Assembly (NCBI GenBank): GCA_910587575.1
Contig: CAJULU010000029.1
Span: 1 to 54,728 of the forward strand
Length of the DNA stretch: 54,728 nt
Direction of reading: 5' to 3'
Origin: an uncultured Dorea sp.
GTDB lineage: Bacteria > Bacillota > Clostridia > Lachnospirales > Lachnospiraceae
Below the pieces are notes generated by a model. It was not told the origin of the DNA and did no database searches. It saw nothing but the letters and a program-made list of their open reading frames with translations. Made by a program: the position numbers and the translations under genes. Positions 26,215 through 35,963 of this stretch are shown piece by piece. Within the stretch, counting starts at the first letter, position 1. Each line of letters starts with the position of its first letter.

Positions 26215-27420
26215 ATGTATAAAACTGTGGACATATCTATAATCATTCCGCTTTACAAGGGAGGAAAATATTGTAATAACCTTTTACAGATGATTCAACA
26301 GAATTCCTTATATAAACAAATGTACAAAACATGTAAAATAGAAGTGGTTTTCGTAAATGATTTTCCCGATGAAAAGATCAGAATTGAAGATAAGGACAGA
26401 AACTTTGATGTCAAAATTATTGAACAAGAGAGAAATATGGGAATACATGCTTCAAGAGTAGATGGGATCGAAAATTCAAATGGAACATATATTATTATGT
26501 TTGACCAGGATGACCAGGTTTCAGACAATTGGTTATATAGCCAATGGAATAAGATTATCACCGAAAATGCCGAAGCATGTGTATGCAACGGATGGAAAGG
26601 ACGATTCCGAAGTTTATGGAAAACGGACCGGACGAAGGATATTAATAGTTTAAGCTATTATCTGTCTGTAAGAAACGCAATTTTTTCACCCGGACAGGTC
26701 ATTATTAAGAAGGAATGTATACCAGATGGATGGAAACACAACATTCAGAAGTGTAATGGTGCAGATGATTTTTTTCTCTGGATTTTAATACTGAAAAAAG
26801 GTGTGAAATTTACCATAAATAATGAACAGTTGTTTTATCATAGCCCGGAAAGAAATGAGGATTCCATTAATGCAAAAGCGATGATAGAATCCCTTATGGA
26901 ATTATTAGGAATTCTGCGTTCCAAGGAATTGTTAGAAGAAAACGAGTGCACTCTTTTGGATGACCAGATTGAACGATTAAAATATTTGAAATGCGGAGAA
27001 AAAAGTAAAAAGAGCAGAGCCCAGGAAGAAAAGCATATTAAATATAACAGAATGTTTTTCATTTTGTTAAATTGGCTGAATTTAAAAAATCAGGGAGTAG
27101 AAATAGAAGATTATTTTATAAAAAGAGATTATCGGAATATAGCAATATATGGCATGGGATATATTGGAGAAAGTTTATATTATGAATTGTACAAAGGCCA
27201 TGTTAATGTAAAATATGCGATTGACCGTTTAGCGGCAGACTTTCGTAAAGAATTCCCGATATATAAGATTGAAGATGATTTGGAACCAGTAGATGCAGTT
27301 GTATTGACTACGACAGAGGAAAATGAAGAAATAATTCAGAAAGTAAAAGAGAAACTGGACTGCCCGGTAATCATGATCTCAGAGATACTCTGGACTTTGG
27401 GAATTGAGACTGCGGAATAA
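26215..27420 (+). CDS. GT2 glycosyltransferase with C-terminal Rossmann-like module
   Basis: A 401-residue protein, RBS GAGGAG. The GT2 domain has ISIIIPLYKGGKYCNNLL, MFDQDDQ in place of the usual DxD pattern, and an acceptor region KCNGADDFFLW. An unusual 25-residue Lys/Glu-rich segment near 260-285 links it to the module (IAIYGMGYIGESLYYEL near 305). The DQDD metal site is a variation seen in some GT2 proteins, so activity is likely. Confidence 0.8.
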   Translation: MYKTVDISIIIPLYKGGKYCNNLLQMIQQNSLYKQMYKTCKIEVVFVNDFPDEKIRIEDKDRNFDVKIIEQERNMGIHASRVDGIENSNGTYIIMFDQDDQVSDNWLYSQWNKIITENAEACVCNGWKGRFRSLWKTDRTKDINSLSYYLSVRNAIFSPGQVIIKKECIPDGWKHNIQKCNGADDFFLWILILKKGVKFTINNEQLFYHSPERNEDSINAKAMIESLMELLGILRSKELLEENECTLLDDQIERLKYLKCGEKSKKSRAQEEKHIKYNRMFFILLNWLNLKNQGVEIEDYFIKRDYRNIAIYGMGYIGESLYYELYKGHVNVKYAIDRLAADFRKEFPIYKIEDDLEPVDAVVLTTTEENEEIIQKVKEKLDCPVIMISEILWTLGIETAE

Positions 27421-27494
27421 TTGAAAGAAACGGGAGAATACGTCAGTTTTTTGACGGGAAAGTATGGAAGAAATTATACAAAAGGATTGAAATT

Positions 27495-28673
27495 ATGATG
27501 GTATCGGTAATTGTTCCTATATACAATGCAGAACAGTATTTGTCAGTATGTCTGGAAAGTATTCTGAAACAGACGTATAAGGATCTGGAAGTCATTCTTG
27601 TTGAGGATGGTTCTACAGATGGGAGTCTGCAAATCTGCATGAAATATGCGGAGAGAGACGCAAGAATATCTATTCTGCAGGAAGGGCATCATGGTCTGGT
27701 GGCTGCCAGGAAGCTTGGAGTAGAAAAGGCTGAAGGTACTTACTGTATGTTTGTCGATAGCGATGACTGGATCGAAGAAAACCTTTTGGAGTCTATTATC
27801 CCATTAACAGAGAATGGGACGGCTGACATAGTTAGTTTTAATGTTAAGAGTGTAGAAGCAGACCGGATTAGAAAGTGGGAATATACCATTGCAGAAGGCC
27901 GCTATGAGGATGAACAATTAGAGCAGATTTATGAAAAAATGATGTTTGATTTTGAAAAGGGATGTCCGGGAGTGATTCAGTCAATATGGACAAAGCTGAT
28001 GAAAAGAGAGCTGTTATGGTCAAGTATAAAATCAGTAGATGAAAGAATCACGTTGGGAGAGGATGCAGCAGTTGTATACCATGCTTTTCTGCTTGCTAAG
28101 AAAATTATAATTACAAATCAGTATCTGTACTATTATCGGATTCACCAGGACTCAATGGTCAGATCAAAGAATATGAATGTATTTGAAAAAATATATATTT
28201 TTCAGCAATATATGCGGTCACTTTTTCTGAAGTTCGAAAATAAATACGGGTTAGAGAAACAATTGCAGGCATATCTGATTCATTTTATTGTAAAAGGTAT
28301 TTCCGACAATTTTTCTCTGAAAATGCGTAAGTCATACCATATTCCACTCGGTTTATTGGAAAAAGAAAAGAAAATTATACTATATGGTGCAGGTGTAGTT
28401 GGAAAATCATATTATAGACAGTTGATGGCCTATGAAGATATCCAGGTTGTTGCCTGGGTGGATGGCGGAATGGGAAATCAGAGTTTCTATGATTGCATTA
28501 TTGAATCACCGGAGGTTATGGATTTTATTGATTACGATAAGGTTCTGATTGCCGTAAAAGACCAGAAAATTGCGGGAGAAATCAAAAAACGGTTATGTAA
28601 GAAGATCCCTGAAGAACGGGTTTTATGGGCAGAGCCGAAAGACTATTGGTGGGAGAAAGAGATCACTCTGTGA
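27495..28673 (+). CDS. GT2 glycosyltransferase with C-terminal Rossmann-like module
   Basis: A 392-residue protein. Clear GT2 signature: VSVIVPIYNAEQYLSVCLES, LVEDGSTDGS and FVDSDDWIEE, with GEDAAVVYHA in the acceptor half. The C-terminal module begins at IILYGAGVVGKSYYRQL near 295. The 74-bp gap before it is the longest in this part of the operon and contains a small CGTCA/TGACG hairpin without a T-run, so I do not call a terminator. Confidence 0.85.
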   Translation: MMVSVIVPIYNAEQYLSVCLESILKQTYKDLEVILVEDGSTDGSLQICMKYAERDARISILQEGHHGLVAARKLGVEKAEGTYCMFVDSDDWIEENLLESIIPLTENGTADIVSFNVKSVEADRIRKWEYTIAEGRYEDEQLEQIYEKMMFDFEKGCPGVIQSIWTKLMKRELLWSSIKSVDERITLGEDAAVVYHAFLLAKKIIITNQYLYYYRIHQDSMVRSKNMNVFEKIYIFQQYMRSLFLKFENKYGLEKQLQAYLIHFIVKGISDNFSLKMRKSYHIPLGLLEKEKKIILYGAGVVGKSYYRQLMAYEDIQVVAWVDGGMGNQSFYDCIIESPEVMDFIDYDKVLIAVKDQKIAGEIKKRLCKKIPEERVLWAEPKDYWWEKEITL

Positions 28674-28721
28674 TAATGCATATGACACTTGAAAAATCCA
28701 TTTTTAGAGGAGGAGAAGTAT

Positions 28722-30203
28722 ATGTTGCCCAAAGTGGTTTTATATGGAGCAGGAGAGAGAGGCCGGCGTTTGTGCAAATTACTGCAACAGTTAAACTGTG
28801 AAATGGCAGTAACTATCGTTGATAGTAACTTTGAAAAATGGGGAACCAGGATAGGAAAGTGGACGGTGAAATCTCCAGACATATTACGTGATCTTGAAAA
28901 TGTAAAATTGCATATTACGATTGCCGATGATGATATAATAAAAGAAATAAGAATAGAAATTCAACAAAAATATCAGTTTCTTTTAGAAAACGAAATCAAT
29001 TATTATCAGCTTGTTATTCAGGCGTATAAGACCAGCCGTCTGGTAAAACAGGGAATATTAGAATATAGACCTGTTCAGAACAAGGAGAGGTCGATTATTT
29101 TTGAAAGCAGCGATGGCCTGGGATTGGGCGGCGTTGAAGCGTGGACAAAAGACATCTGTACTGCATTGACAGAGAGTTGTGAAGATAATCTCTGGATTAT
29201 AACGGATGAAGGGAATTATGAAATCCCGGAAATCCTGGAAAACCGGATAATACATGTAAATGTGAATCATAAAAAAAGGTATACGCCAGAGTGTGTATTA
29301 AATCTGATTGAATTGATCCTAAAGAAACTGCCCTGCAAGATTGTGGCATCTTTTACCAATGACGTAATGTTAGCGGCATATCTGATAAAACATTTTTATC
29401 CGGATATGATAGATCTGATTTCTGTTATTCACGTTGGACGGAAAAAACATTATGATGAGTTTTTAGCTTATAAAGAAGGAGTCGATTACTACATTGCAGT
29501 CAGTCATGATATTTGTACTGCTTTAATCGGGAAAGGCGCCGAACCACAGAGAGTATTTACTATGACATGTCCCTTTCAATGTAATCAGTCATTAAGCCGT
29601 ACTTATACAGAAAATGAAGCGAAGCCAGTCCGTATTGGATATGCAGGCCGTATGGACGGAATGGAAGGATCCCAGAAAAGGATGGATCTGGTCTTAAAGC
29701 TGATAGAAACACTGGAAGAAAAAGAAGTGGACTACCAGTTGGAACTTGCTGGCAACGGTGTAGCGCGAAAAGCTATGGAAGAATTTGTCCGTAGCAGACA
29801 CTTAGAAACGAAAGTACAATTCTTAGGAACTCTGGAACGCACGGAATTGGACCGGTTCTGGCAAAGACAGGATATCTGTATTAATCTGGCAGATTTTGAA
29901 GGAAGAAGTATCAGTATCATAGAGGCGATGGGAAACGGAGCCATACCGGTTGTAACGGCTACTTCAGGTGTCCGGGATGATATTACGGATGATATGAATG
30001 GTTATATCGTAGATCTGGAAGATTATCTTTCAATGGCTGACAGAATAGAGTATTTGGCTAAACATAGAGAAAGGCTGCACATTATGGGGCGGAAAGCACA
30101 TGATGTCGTGTATCCGAAAAGCCTGATGGAACCGCATCTCAGATTCTGGAAAAAGGTTTTAGGAATCGCAGAGAAAGGGGAGAAAGATGGATGTAATAGA
30201 TAA
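28722..30203 (+). CDS. GT4 glycosyltransferase with N-terminal Rossmann-like module
   Basis: About 493 residues from ATG 28722, which has AGAGGAGGAG at proper spacing; the in-frame TTG at 28689 lacks a good site. The shared module is N-terminal (VVLYGAGERGRRLCKLL, 5-21). A GT-B glycosyltransferase 4 domain follows: GLGLGGVEAWTKDI near 130, VRIGYAGRMDG near 305, and the EGRSISIIEAMGNG motif near 390. The stop overlaps the next start by 17 bp. Confidence 0.85.
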   Translation: MLPKVVLYGAGERGRRLCKLLQQLNCEMAVTIVDSNFEKWGTRIGKWTVKSPDILRDLENVKLHITIADDDIIKEIRIEIQQKYQFLLENEINYYQLVIQAYKTSRLVKQGILEYRPVQNKERSIIFESSDGLGLGGVEAWTKDICTALTESCEDNLWIITDEGNYEIPEILENRIIHVNVNHKKRYTPECVLNLIELILKKLPCKIVASFTNDVMLAAYLIKHFYPDMIDLISVIHVGRKKHYDEFLAYKEGVDYYIAVSHDICTALIGKGAEPQRVFTMTCPFQCNQSLSRTYTENEAKPVRIGYAGRMDGMEGSQKRMDLVLKLIETLEEKEVDYQLELAGNGVARKAMEEFVRSRHLETKVQFLGTLERTELDRFWQRQDICINLADFEGRSISIIEAMGNGAIPVVTATSGVRDDITDDMNGYIVDLEDYLSMADRIEYLAKHRERLHIMGRKAHDVVYPKSLMEPHLRFWKKVLGIAEKGEKDGCNR

Positions 30204-31782
30204 GGCCGTAAAAAATGGACTGAATATTTCCAGGATCACCAGATTCAATGGTCAGACCTGGCAGTCATACGAAGAGGCGGTGAAAGGGAAAAAGGTATTT
30301 TTATTTGGCGTAGGGCCATGTGCGAAGATCTTTTTTGAACACTATAAAGGCAAGGATATTAACCTGGAAGGCGTTATTGACAACAACAGTGAAAAGTGGG
30401 GGCTGCGGGTAGAAGATGTTGTTTACGAAGCTTTTCGTTCCGGTAAAGGCGGACTTCGGATTTCGGGAATGGATGCTCTGGATTCATATGCGGCGGACGA
30501 GCTGGTTGTACTGGTTTCCAGCACGAAATATTATGAGGAAATGGTCAGTCAGTTAGAGGAACTGGGAGTCCGAAACTGTTTTATATTGTTGATTATGGAA
30601 GCGAACAGGCGGCAGGAGGATGTCGGCAGGGAACAAAAACCGAGGGATTTTCTTTCAAGAAGAAAGGAATATCTGGAGGAATGTGGGAAAGAGGAGATTG
30701 AGGATAAAAAGATTGTTTTTTATTCTTTTGGGAGTTATTCGGATCACGGGAAATATATATCGGAAAAACTGAAAAGGATCAGAGACGATCTGGATATCGT
30801 ATGGCTGATGAATGATACCTCGGCAGAACAGGTGGAGGGAGTAAGGTTTGTTTCTGTCTTAAACTGGAGAAAATACATATATGAGATGAGAACGGCGAAG
30901 ATCTGGGTGTTCAATGTCGATGTACCGGATTATATAGAGAAGCGGGAAGGTCAGATATATGTTCAGGTAAAACATTGGGCTGGTGTTACCTTGAAAAGGT
31001 GTTATCTGGATTCGGCCACCATCAGCGAGGCTCCGTCATATAATAATTGGAAACGCAATGGCAGGATGATGGATTATATGATTACAGGAAGTGAGTTTGA
31101 TACGGAATTCTGCAGAAGGGCATTTGCGTTCGAAAAAGAGATTGTTCAGATCGGTTCGCCGCGTTCGGATGCGGTTTTCCATGAAAAGGCAAACAGGGAA
31201 AAAATATGTGAATGCTATAGAATTGATACAGAAAAGAAAATATTGATGTATGCGCCTACCTTTCGATTTCAGGAAGGAAGCTGCTATGAGCAGAAAGCGC
31301 CCCGGATGGAACTGGATTTTGCTATGTTAAAATCTGTTCTTGAGGAACGGTGGGGAGGTAAATGGTGTATCCTGTTGCGGCTGCATCCAATCGTTGCCAG
31401 GGAGAGTAAGACTATGAAGTTTCCGGAGTATGTGACTGATGTGAGCGGGTATAGTGACAGCCAGGAACTGGTGGCGGCTTCGGATGTAGTGATATCAGAT
31501 TATTCAAGTATTATGTTTGAACCCGCATTTGTAAAGAAGCCGGTTTTCCTGTTTGCTCCGGATCGGGAGAGTTATATTGATAAGGAATATGACCTGCTTA
31601 TGGATTATGATTCTCTTCCGTTCCAGATTGCGGAATCAAACGAGGAACTTCGTCAGAATATCCTGACATTCAGAGAGAAGGATTATGAGGAAAGGCTGAA
31701 TAAGTTCCTGGAAAAATATGGTGTTTCCGAAGACGGACATGCCAGCGAAAGGGCGGCACAATTTATAGCTGGTCTGATATAA
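30187..31782 (+). CDS. CDP-glycerol-phosphotransferase-like protein with N-terminal Rossmann-like module (second copy)
   Basis: A 531-residue paralogue of the 23306 gene over its full length. RBS AAAGGGGAG. Module at about 25-130 (VFLFGVGPCAKIFFEHY and LEGVIDNNSEKWG). Catalytic part: QVKHWAGVTLKRCY, LLRLHPIVA near 395 and DVVISDYSSIMFEPAF near 435. Two such enzymes in one operon would fit alternating or primer/polymerase roles, like TagB and TagF. Confidence 0.85.
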   Translation: MDVIDKAVKNGLNISRITRFNGQTWQSYEEAVKGKKVFLFGVGPCAKIFFEHYKGKDINLEGVIDNNSEKWGLRVEDVVYEAFRSGKGGLRISGMDALDSYAADELVVLVSSTKYYEEMVSQLEELGVRNCFILLIMEANRRQEDVGREQKPRDFLSRRKEYLEECGKEEIEDKKIVFYSFGSYSDHGKYISEKLKRIRDDLDIVWLMNDTSAEQVEGVRFVSVLNWRKYIYEMRTAKIWVFNVDVPDYIEKREGQIYVQVKHWAGVTLKRCYLDSATISEAPSYNNWKRNGRMMDYMITGSEFDTEFCRRAFAFEKEIVQIGSPRSDAVFHEKANREKICECYRIDTEKKILMYAPTFRFQEGSCYEQKAPRMELDFAMLKSVLEERWGGKWCILLRLHPIVARESKTMKFPEYVTDVSGYSDSQELVAASDVVISDYSSIMFEPAFVKKPVFLFAPDRESYIDKEYDLLMDYDSLPFQIAESNEELRQNILTFREKDYEERLNKFLEKYGVSEDGHASERAAQFIAGLI

Positions 31783-31824
31783 GTTTAAAGCAGCAGTATT
31801 TTGGAAGAAACGGAAAGGAAAAGT

Positions 31825-33186
31825 ATGATTCCCAGAATAACAATCATTATGCCGTCATTAAATGTGGCAGATTATATCCGTCAGTGTGTAGAAAGTGTGC
31901 AGAGGCAGACGCTTAAGGAAATTGAAGTTCTTGTAGTCGATGCAGGCTCAACGGACGGAACATTAGAAATTCTGCGTGGATATGAACAGAAAGATCCGCG
32001 GATTAAGATTATCAGATCAGAAAAGAAAAGTTACGGATATCAGCTGAACAGAGGGATTGCTCTTGCCAGGGGTCAGTATGTCGGCGTAGTAGAAACAGAC
32101 GATATTGCAGAGCCGGATCTGTGCGAGAGGCTGTATGAAGCAGCCAGGGAGACAGGCGCAGACTATGTGAAAGGAACGGCAGAAGGTTTTTTTTCAAGCC
32201 TGACAGGCGAAGAACTCCTTTATCCGATGAAGGTCTTTACCCAGGAAGAATACAACGGGTGTGGAGGAACAATCACAGTCGTGCCGAGAAAAACACCGGA
32301 ACTGGTATTGAAGGATTATTATGTGTGGGATGGAATCTACCGCAGAGAATTTATCCAGGGAATCCGGCTGAATGAATCAGGAGGCGCAGCTTTCCAGGAT
32401 ATCGGATTTATGGCACAGGTTCACCTGAAAGCCGAAAAGGCGGTGTATCTGGACAGACTGATCTATCATTACAGACGAAACAGCCTGAATTCCTCCTGCG
32501 GCAGTAAGAATACGAATGCATTCCGTTATCTGGTTCAGGAGTATGAGTATGTAGATACACTGATTCGGGGAAGAAGTGAAGAATGGCAAAGGGTTATGGC
32601 ACAGAAGATGTTCCGCCAGACAATGGTACGCTTCCGGCTTATGGCGAGAAACGGGGAGTTCTGGGAAGCGTCCCTTCAGGATATGGAGAGATTGGGGAGG
32701 CGCGTGGAAACGGCGGTTTCCGATGGAATATTAACGAGTTCGAGCCTTACGGAAATAGAATGGTATCAGGCCATGTGTTTATGCGCTTCTCCCAAGTTAC
32801 TATATGAGGCCTGTGAAAAAGCGGTTCATGACAAGATCAAGGCCGTACAGGACATCATAGATGGAATGCGTGACAGACAGGCGGTTATATTTGGCTGCGG
32901 ACGTCTGGGACGGTATCTGCAGATACTGCTTGGAAACCAGAAGCCTGGACAGATTGCCGCATACTGTGATAACCAGTGTGGGGAAACAGAGGAATCTGTT
33001 CAGGGAATCAAGGTATTTAAGCCGGAAGAAGCAGTATTAAAATATCCGGGCGCAGTATATATTATCGCAAACAGGCTTCATGGGGACGAAATGAAAAGCC
33101 AGTTACGCAGCTATGGAATAGGTGAGGAAGATATCTATATCTATGCGGGAAAAAGAGACTGGATGCTGGTTGAAAAATATCTGTAG
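31825..33186 (+). CDS. GT2 glycosyltransferase with C-terminal Rossmann-like module
   Basis: About 453 residues from ATG 31825, preceded by AAAGGAAAAG; an upstream TTG start at 31801 is less likely. GT2 motifs: ITIIMPSLNVADYIRQCVES, VVDAGSTDGT and GVVETDDIAEP (ETDD as metal site). A helical region near 300-355 leads to the module (AVIFGCGRLGRYLQILL near 360). Confidence 0.8.
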   Translation: MIPRITIIMPSLNVADYIRQCVESVQRQTLKEIEVLVVDAGSTDGTLEILRGYEQKDPRIKIIRSEKKSYGYQLNRGIALARGQYVGVVETDDIAEPDLCERLYEAARETGADYVKGTAEGFFSSLTGEELLYPMKVFTQEEYNGCGGTITVVPRKTPELVLKDYYVWDGIYRREFIQGIRLNESGGAAFQDIGFMAQVHLKAEKAVYLDRLIYHYRRNSLNSSCGSKNTNAFRYLVQEYEYVDTLIRGRSEEWQRVMAQKMFRQTMVRFRLMARNGEFWEASLQDMERLGRRVETAVSDGILTSSSLTEIEWYQAMCLCASPKLLYEACEKAVHDKIKAVQDIIDGMRDRQAVIFGCGRLGRYLQILLGNQKPGQIAAYCDNQCGETEESVQGIKVFKPEEAVLKYPGAVYIIANRLHGDEMKSQLRSYGIGEEDIYIYAGKRDWMLVEKYL

Positions 33187-33258
33187 ATGAATCCCGGGCC
33201 TGAAGAAAAGAAAATCAGCAAAAACGGTCATCTGTACCGTATCTGCAGAAGGAGAAGT

Positions 33259-34638
33259 ATGGATATTGTAAATCAAGATATAAAAGTGTCGGTAATCATT
33301 CCGGTTTACAATGAAGAAAAATATCTGGAAGAATGTCTGGACAGCGTACTTGCACAGACCCTGCGGGAAATAGAGATTATCTGTGTAGATGACGGTTCTG
33401 ACGATGATTCCGTAAAAATACTGGAAGACTATGCAGGACGGGATTCCAGGGTGAGTCTGCTGAAACAGAAGAACCGCTATGCCGGGAATGCCAGAAATCT
33501 GGGAATGAGTAAGGCCGTTGGCAGATATCTGTCCTTTCTGGATGCAGATGACATCTTCTCACCGTTTCTTTTAGAAAAGATGTACGATGCAGCGGAAAAA
33601 GAGACGGCAGACGTGATCATCTGTAATGCCAGGTATTATGATTCAGAAACCGGAGAAATAACAAGGAGAGAAAAATGGGAACTTATGCCAGAGGCAGGCT
33701 CCTGCTTTTGCGCAGGGGATATACCTGGCCTGCTGTTTCAGATTACAAACGGCTGGGCATGGGATAAATTATTTTCTGCGGATTTTATCAGACAGTGTGG
33801 GTTATATTTCTCTGGCACCAGAACGGCAAATGACGGATACTTTGTGTATATGGCTCTTGCACAGGCGGGAAGGATTGTTAAAATAGAAGATCATCTCGTC
33901 TGTCACCGCTTTAACAATGCAGCGTCTCTGGCCAATACAAGAAATAAGTCATGGCACTGTGGGTTTGAGATGCTTTATGATATTAAAAAAGGGCTGGAAG
34001 AACGGAACTTATATCAGCAGTTAGAAAAAACATTTCTGGACTGCGCTCTTTATTATCTGATCTGGTCTGTTGAGAATATGAATGCAGTTGAAATAAAAAA
34101 GAAGATATACCAGTGTATACAAGAGGAATGCAGGCAGATCATTCCCATATCCGGTCTGCCAGAAGAAAGATATTATCATACGAACGAGTATGAACAATAT
34201 CGGTATATCGAAACACATTCCTTTGATGAGTATCTCACATTGCTGCTTCAAAGAAATGAGAGGACGATTCAGTCGCTTTCTAAAGAATGCACAAGGCTGC
34301 GAAAACGCATACAGCAGAAAATATGGCCATTTCCATACAGCAGCATAGAAAAGAATTCCCAGGTTGTCCTATATGGAGCCGGAAGGGTAGGACAGGACTA
34401 TTACCAGCAGATCGTAAAAAGCGGTTACTGCAGGCTGGTACTATGGCTGGACAAAAGATTCGAGACAGGTGGCAGAGAACTCTCCATCCACGGCTGGAGA
34501 GAGGAGTTGTCCCAGATCTCCTTCCATAAAATAATCATTGCCCTTCTGAAAAAAGAAGAAGCAGAATCCGCAATGAAGATGTTGAATGAATGGGGAATAC
34601 CGGAAGAAAAAATACTCTGGGAACCGGAGGAAACATAA
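33259..34638 (+). CDS. GT2 glycosyltransferase with C-terminal Rossmann-like module
   Basis: About 459 residues from ATG 33259, which has GAAGGAG upstream. The longer frame from 33187 adds 24 residues unlike the family. GT2 motifs: VSVIIPVYNEEKYLEECLDS, CVDDGSDDDS and FLDADDIF. A coiled region near 335-360 precedes the module (VVLYGAGRVGQDYYQQI). It ends directly before the next start codon. Confidence 0.85.
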   Translation: MDIVNQDIKVSVIIPVYNEEKYLEECLDSVLAQTLREIEIICVDDGSDDDSVKILEDYAGRDSRVSLLKQKNRYAGNARNLGMSKAVGRYLSFLDADDIFSPFLLEKMYDAAEKETADVIICNARYYDSETGEITRREKWELMPEAGSCFCAGDIPGLLFQITNGWAWDKLFSADFIRQCGLYFSGTRTANDGYFVYMALAQAGRIVKIEDHLVCHRFNNAASLANTRNKSWHCGFEMLYDIKKGLEERNLYQQLEKTFLDCALYYLIWSVENMNAVEIKKKIYQCIQEECRQIIPISGLPEERYYHTNEYEQYRYIETHSFDEYLTLLLQRNERTIQSLSKECTRLRKRIQQKIWPFPYSSIEKNSQVVLYGAGRVGQDYYQQIVKSGYCRLVLWLDKRFETGGRELSIHGWREELSQISFHKIIIALLKKEEAESAMKMLNEWGIPEEKILWEPEET

Positions 34639-35946
34639 ATGCATACACCCAAAATATCCATAATCGTACCGATTTACAATGCCCAGGACTACCTGGAAGA
34701 GTGCCTGTCCAGCATCCGCACACAGACATTAAAAGACATCGAGGTCATCTGTGTAAACGATGGCTCCACAGACGGCAGCGCAGAGATCATCGAACGGTTT
34801 GTAAAGACCGATTCCAGATTCAAGGCCATCCATAAGGAAAACACCGGATACGGCCATACCATGAACACCGGCCTTGCCTGTGCCGCCGGAGAATACATCG
34901 GAATCGTGGAAAGCGACGACTGGATACCCGGAGAGATGATGCAGACCTTATACGAAGCGGCGGAAATTTACCAGGTGGATTTCGTGAAAGCGGATTTTTA
35001 CCGTTTCGTCAGACAGGCGGACGGAACCATACGGAAAATCTATAATCATCTGGCGTGGGACATCCGTTACTACAACCGGGTGCTGCGTCCCATGGATGAG
35101 ACGGAGTCTTTCCGGTTCATCATGAATATCTGGAGCGGCATCTACCGGCGGGATTTCCTGAAAAAAAATCAGATTTCCTTCCATGAGACGCCGGGAGCCT
35201 CCTTTCAGGATAATGGATTCTGGTTTCAGACCTTCGTGCTGGCGCAGAGGGTGGTTTTCCTTAATAAACCATTATACATGAACCGGAGAGACAACCCCGG
35301 GTCATCCGTCCATTGCCCGGCGAAGGTCTATGTGGCCTGTAAAGAGTATGACTACATCCGCAAATGGGTGAAAGGGCTTCCCGGGAAACATAAGGGGCAT
35401 GAGTACCTTTGTTCCGAGGGGCGGATCCGGAATTACCTGTTTACGATCAGCAGAATCAGTGACGAATATAAGGAAGAGTTCTTTATCCGGTTCCGCAAAG
35501 ACTATCTGGACTTGCTGGAACAGGGCGAGATTGCAGAGACGCTGCTGCCTCCGGCCTGGAAAGAGCGCATTGGCCGGATTGTCAGGGATCCGAAAGAAGC
35601 CTGCCGTCTGGAGACGGAAGAACGGAACCGCTTTTTAAGGATCATAGGCGGATATAAAGACCTTGTGATCTACGGTGCAGGAGCATATGGAAAAAGAGCA
35701 TGGCTTACACTGAACCGGCTGGATGAGAAAAACAGGATCGCATACTTTGCGGTGACGGAAAAGGCGCATAACCCATCGGAACTGTTTGGCGTTCCAGTCG
35801 TAGAGTTAGCCTCTCTGCCGGAGGAATTCCGGAAAGAAGCATTGGTAATCATAGCGGTAAAAGGTGAACTTCGTTTACAGATGATCAGCAACGTCCGAGA
35901 AGCCGGATTCCTACATTATACGGACAGCATGATTTTCTTTGAATAA
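34639..35946 (+). CDS. GT2 glycosyltransferase with C-terminal Rossmann-like module
   Basis: A 435-residue protein that starts at the base after the previous stop codon. GT2 motifs: ISIIVPIYNAQDYLEECLSS, CVNDGSTDGS and GIVESDDWIPG. The C-terminal module (LVIYGAGAYGKRAWLTL) starts near 340. By eye its GC content is clearly higher than that of its neighbours on either side, which suggests a different origin or recent exchange. Confidence 0.85.
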   Translation: MHTPKISIIVPIYNAQDYLEECLSSIRTQTLKDIEVICVNDGSTDGSAEIIERFVKTDSRFKAIHKENTGYGHTMNTGLACAAGEYIGIVESDDWIPGEMMQTLYEAAEIYQVDFVKADFYRFVRQADGTIRKIYNHLAWDIRYYNRVLRPMDETESFRFIMNIWSGIYRRDFLKKNQISFHETPGASFQDNGFWFQTFVLAQRVVFLNKPLYMNRRDNPGSSVHCPAKVYVACKEYDYIRKWVKGLPGKHKGHEYLCSEGRIRNYLFTISRISDEYKEEFFIRFRKDYLDLLEQGEIAETLLPPAWKERIGRIVRDPKEACRLETEERNRFLRIIGGYKDLVIYGAGAYGKRAWLTLNRLDEKNRIAYFAVTEKAHNPSELFGVPVVELASLPEEFRKEALVIIAVKGELRLQMISNVREAGFLHYTDSMIFFE

Positions 35947-35963
35947 CATTGGGGGTTATGATA

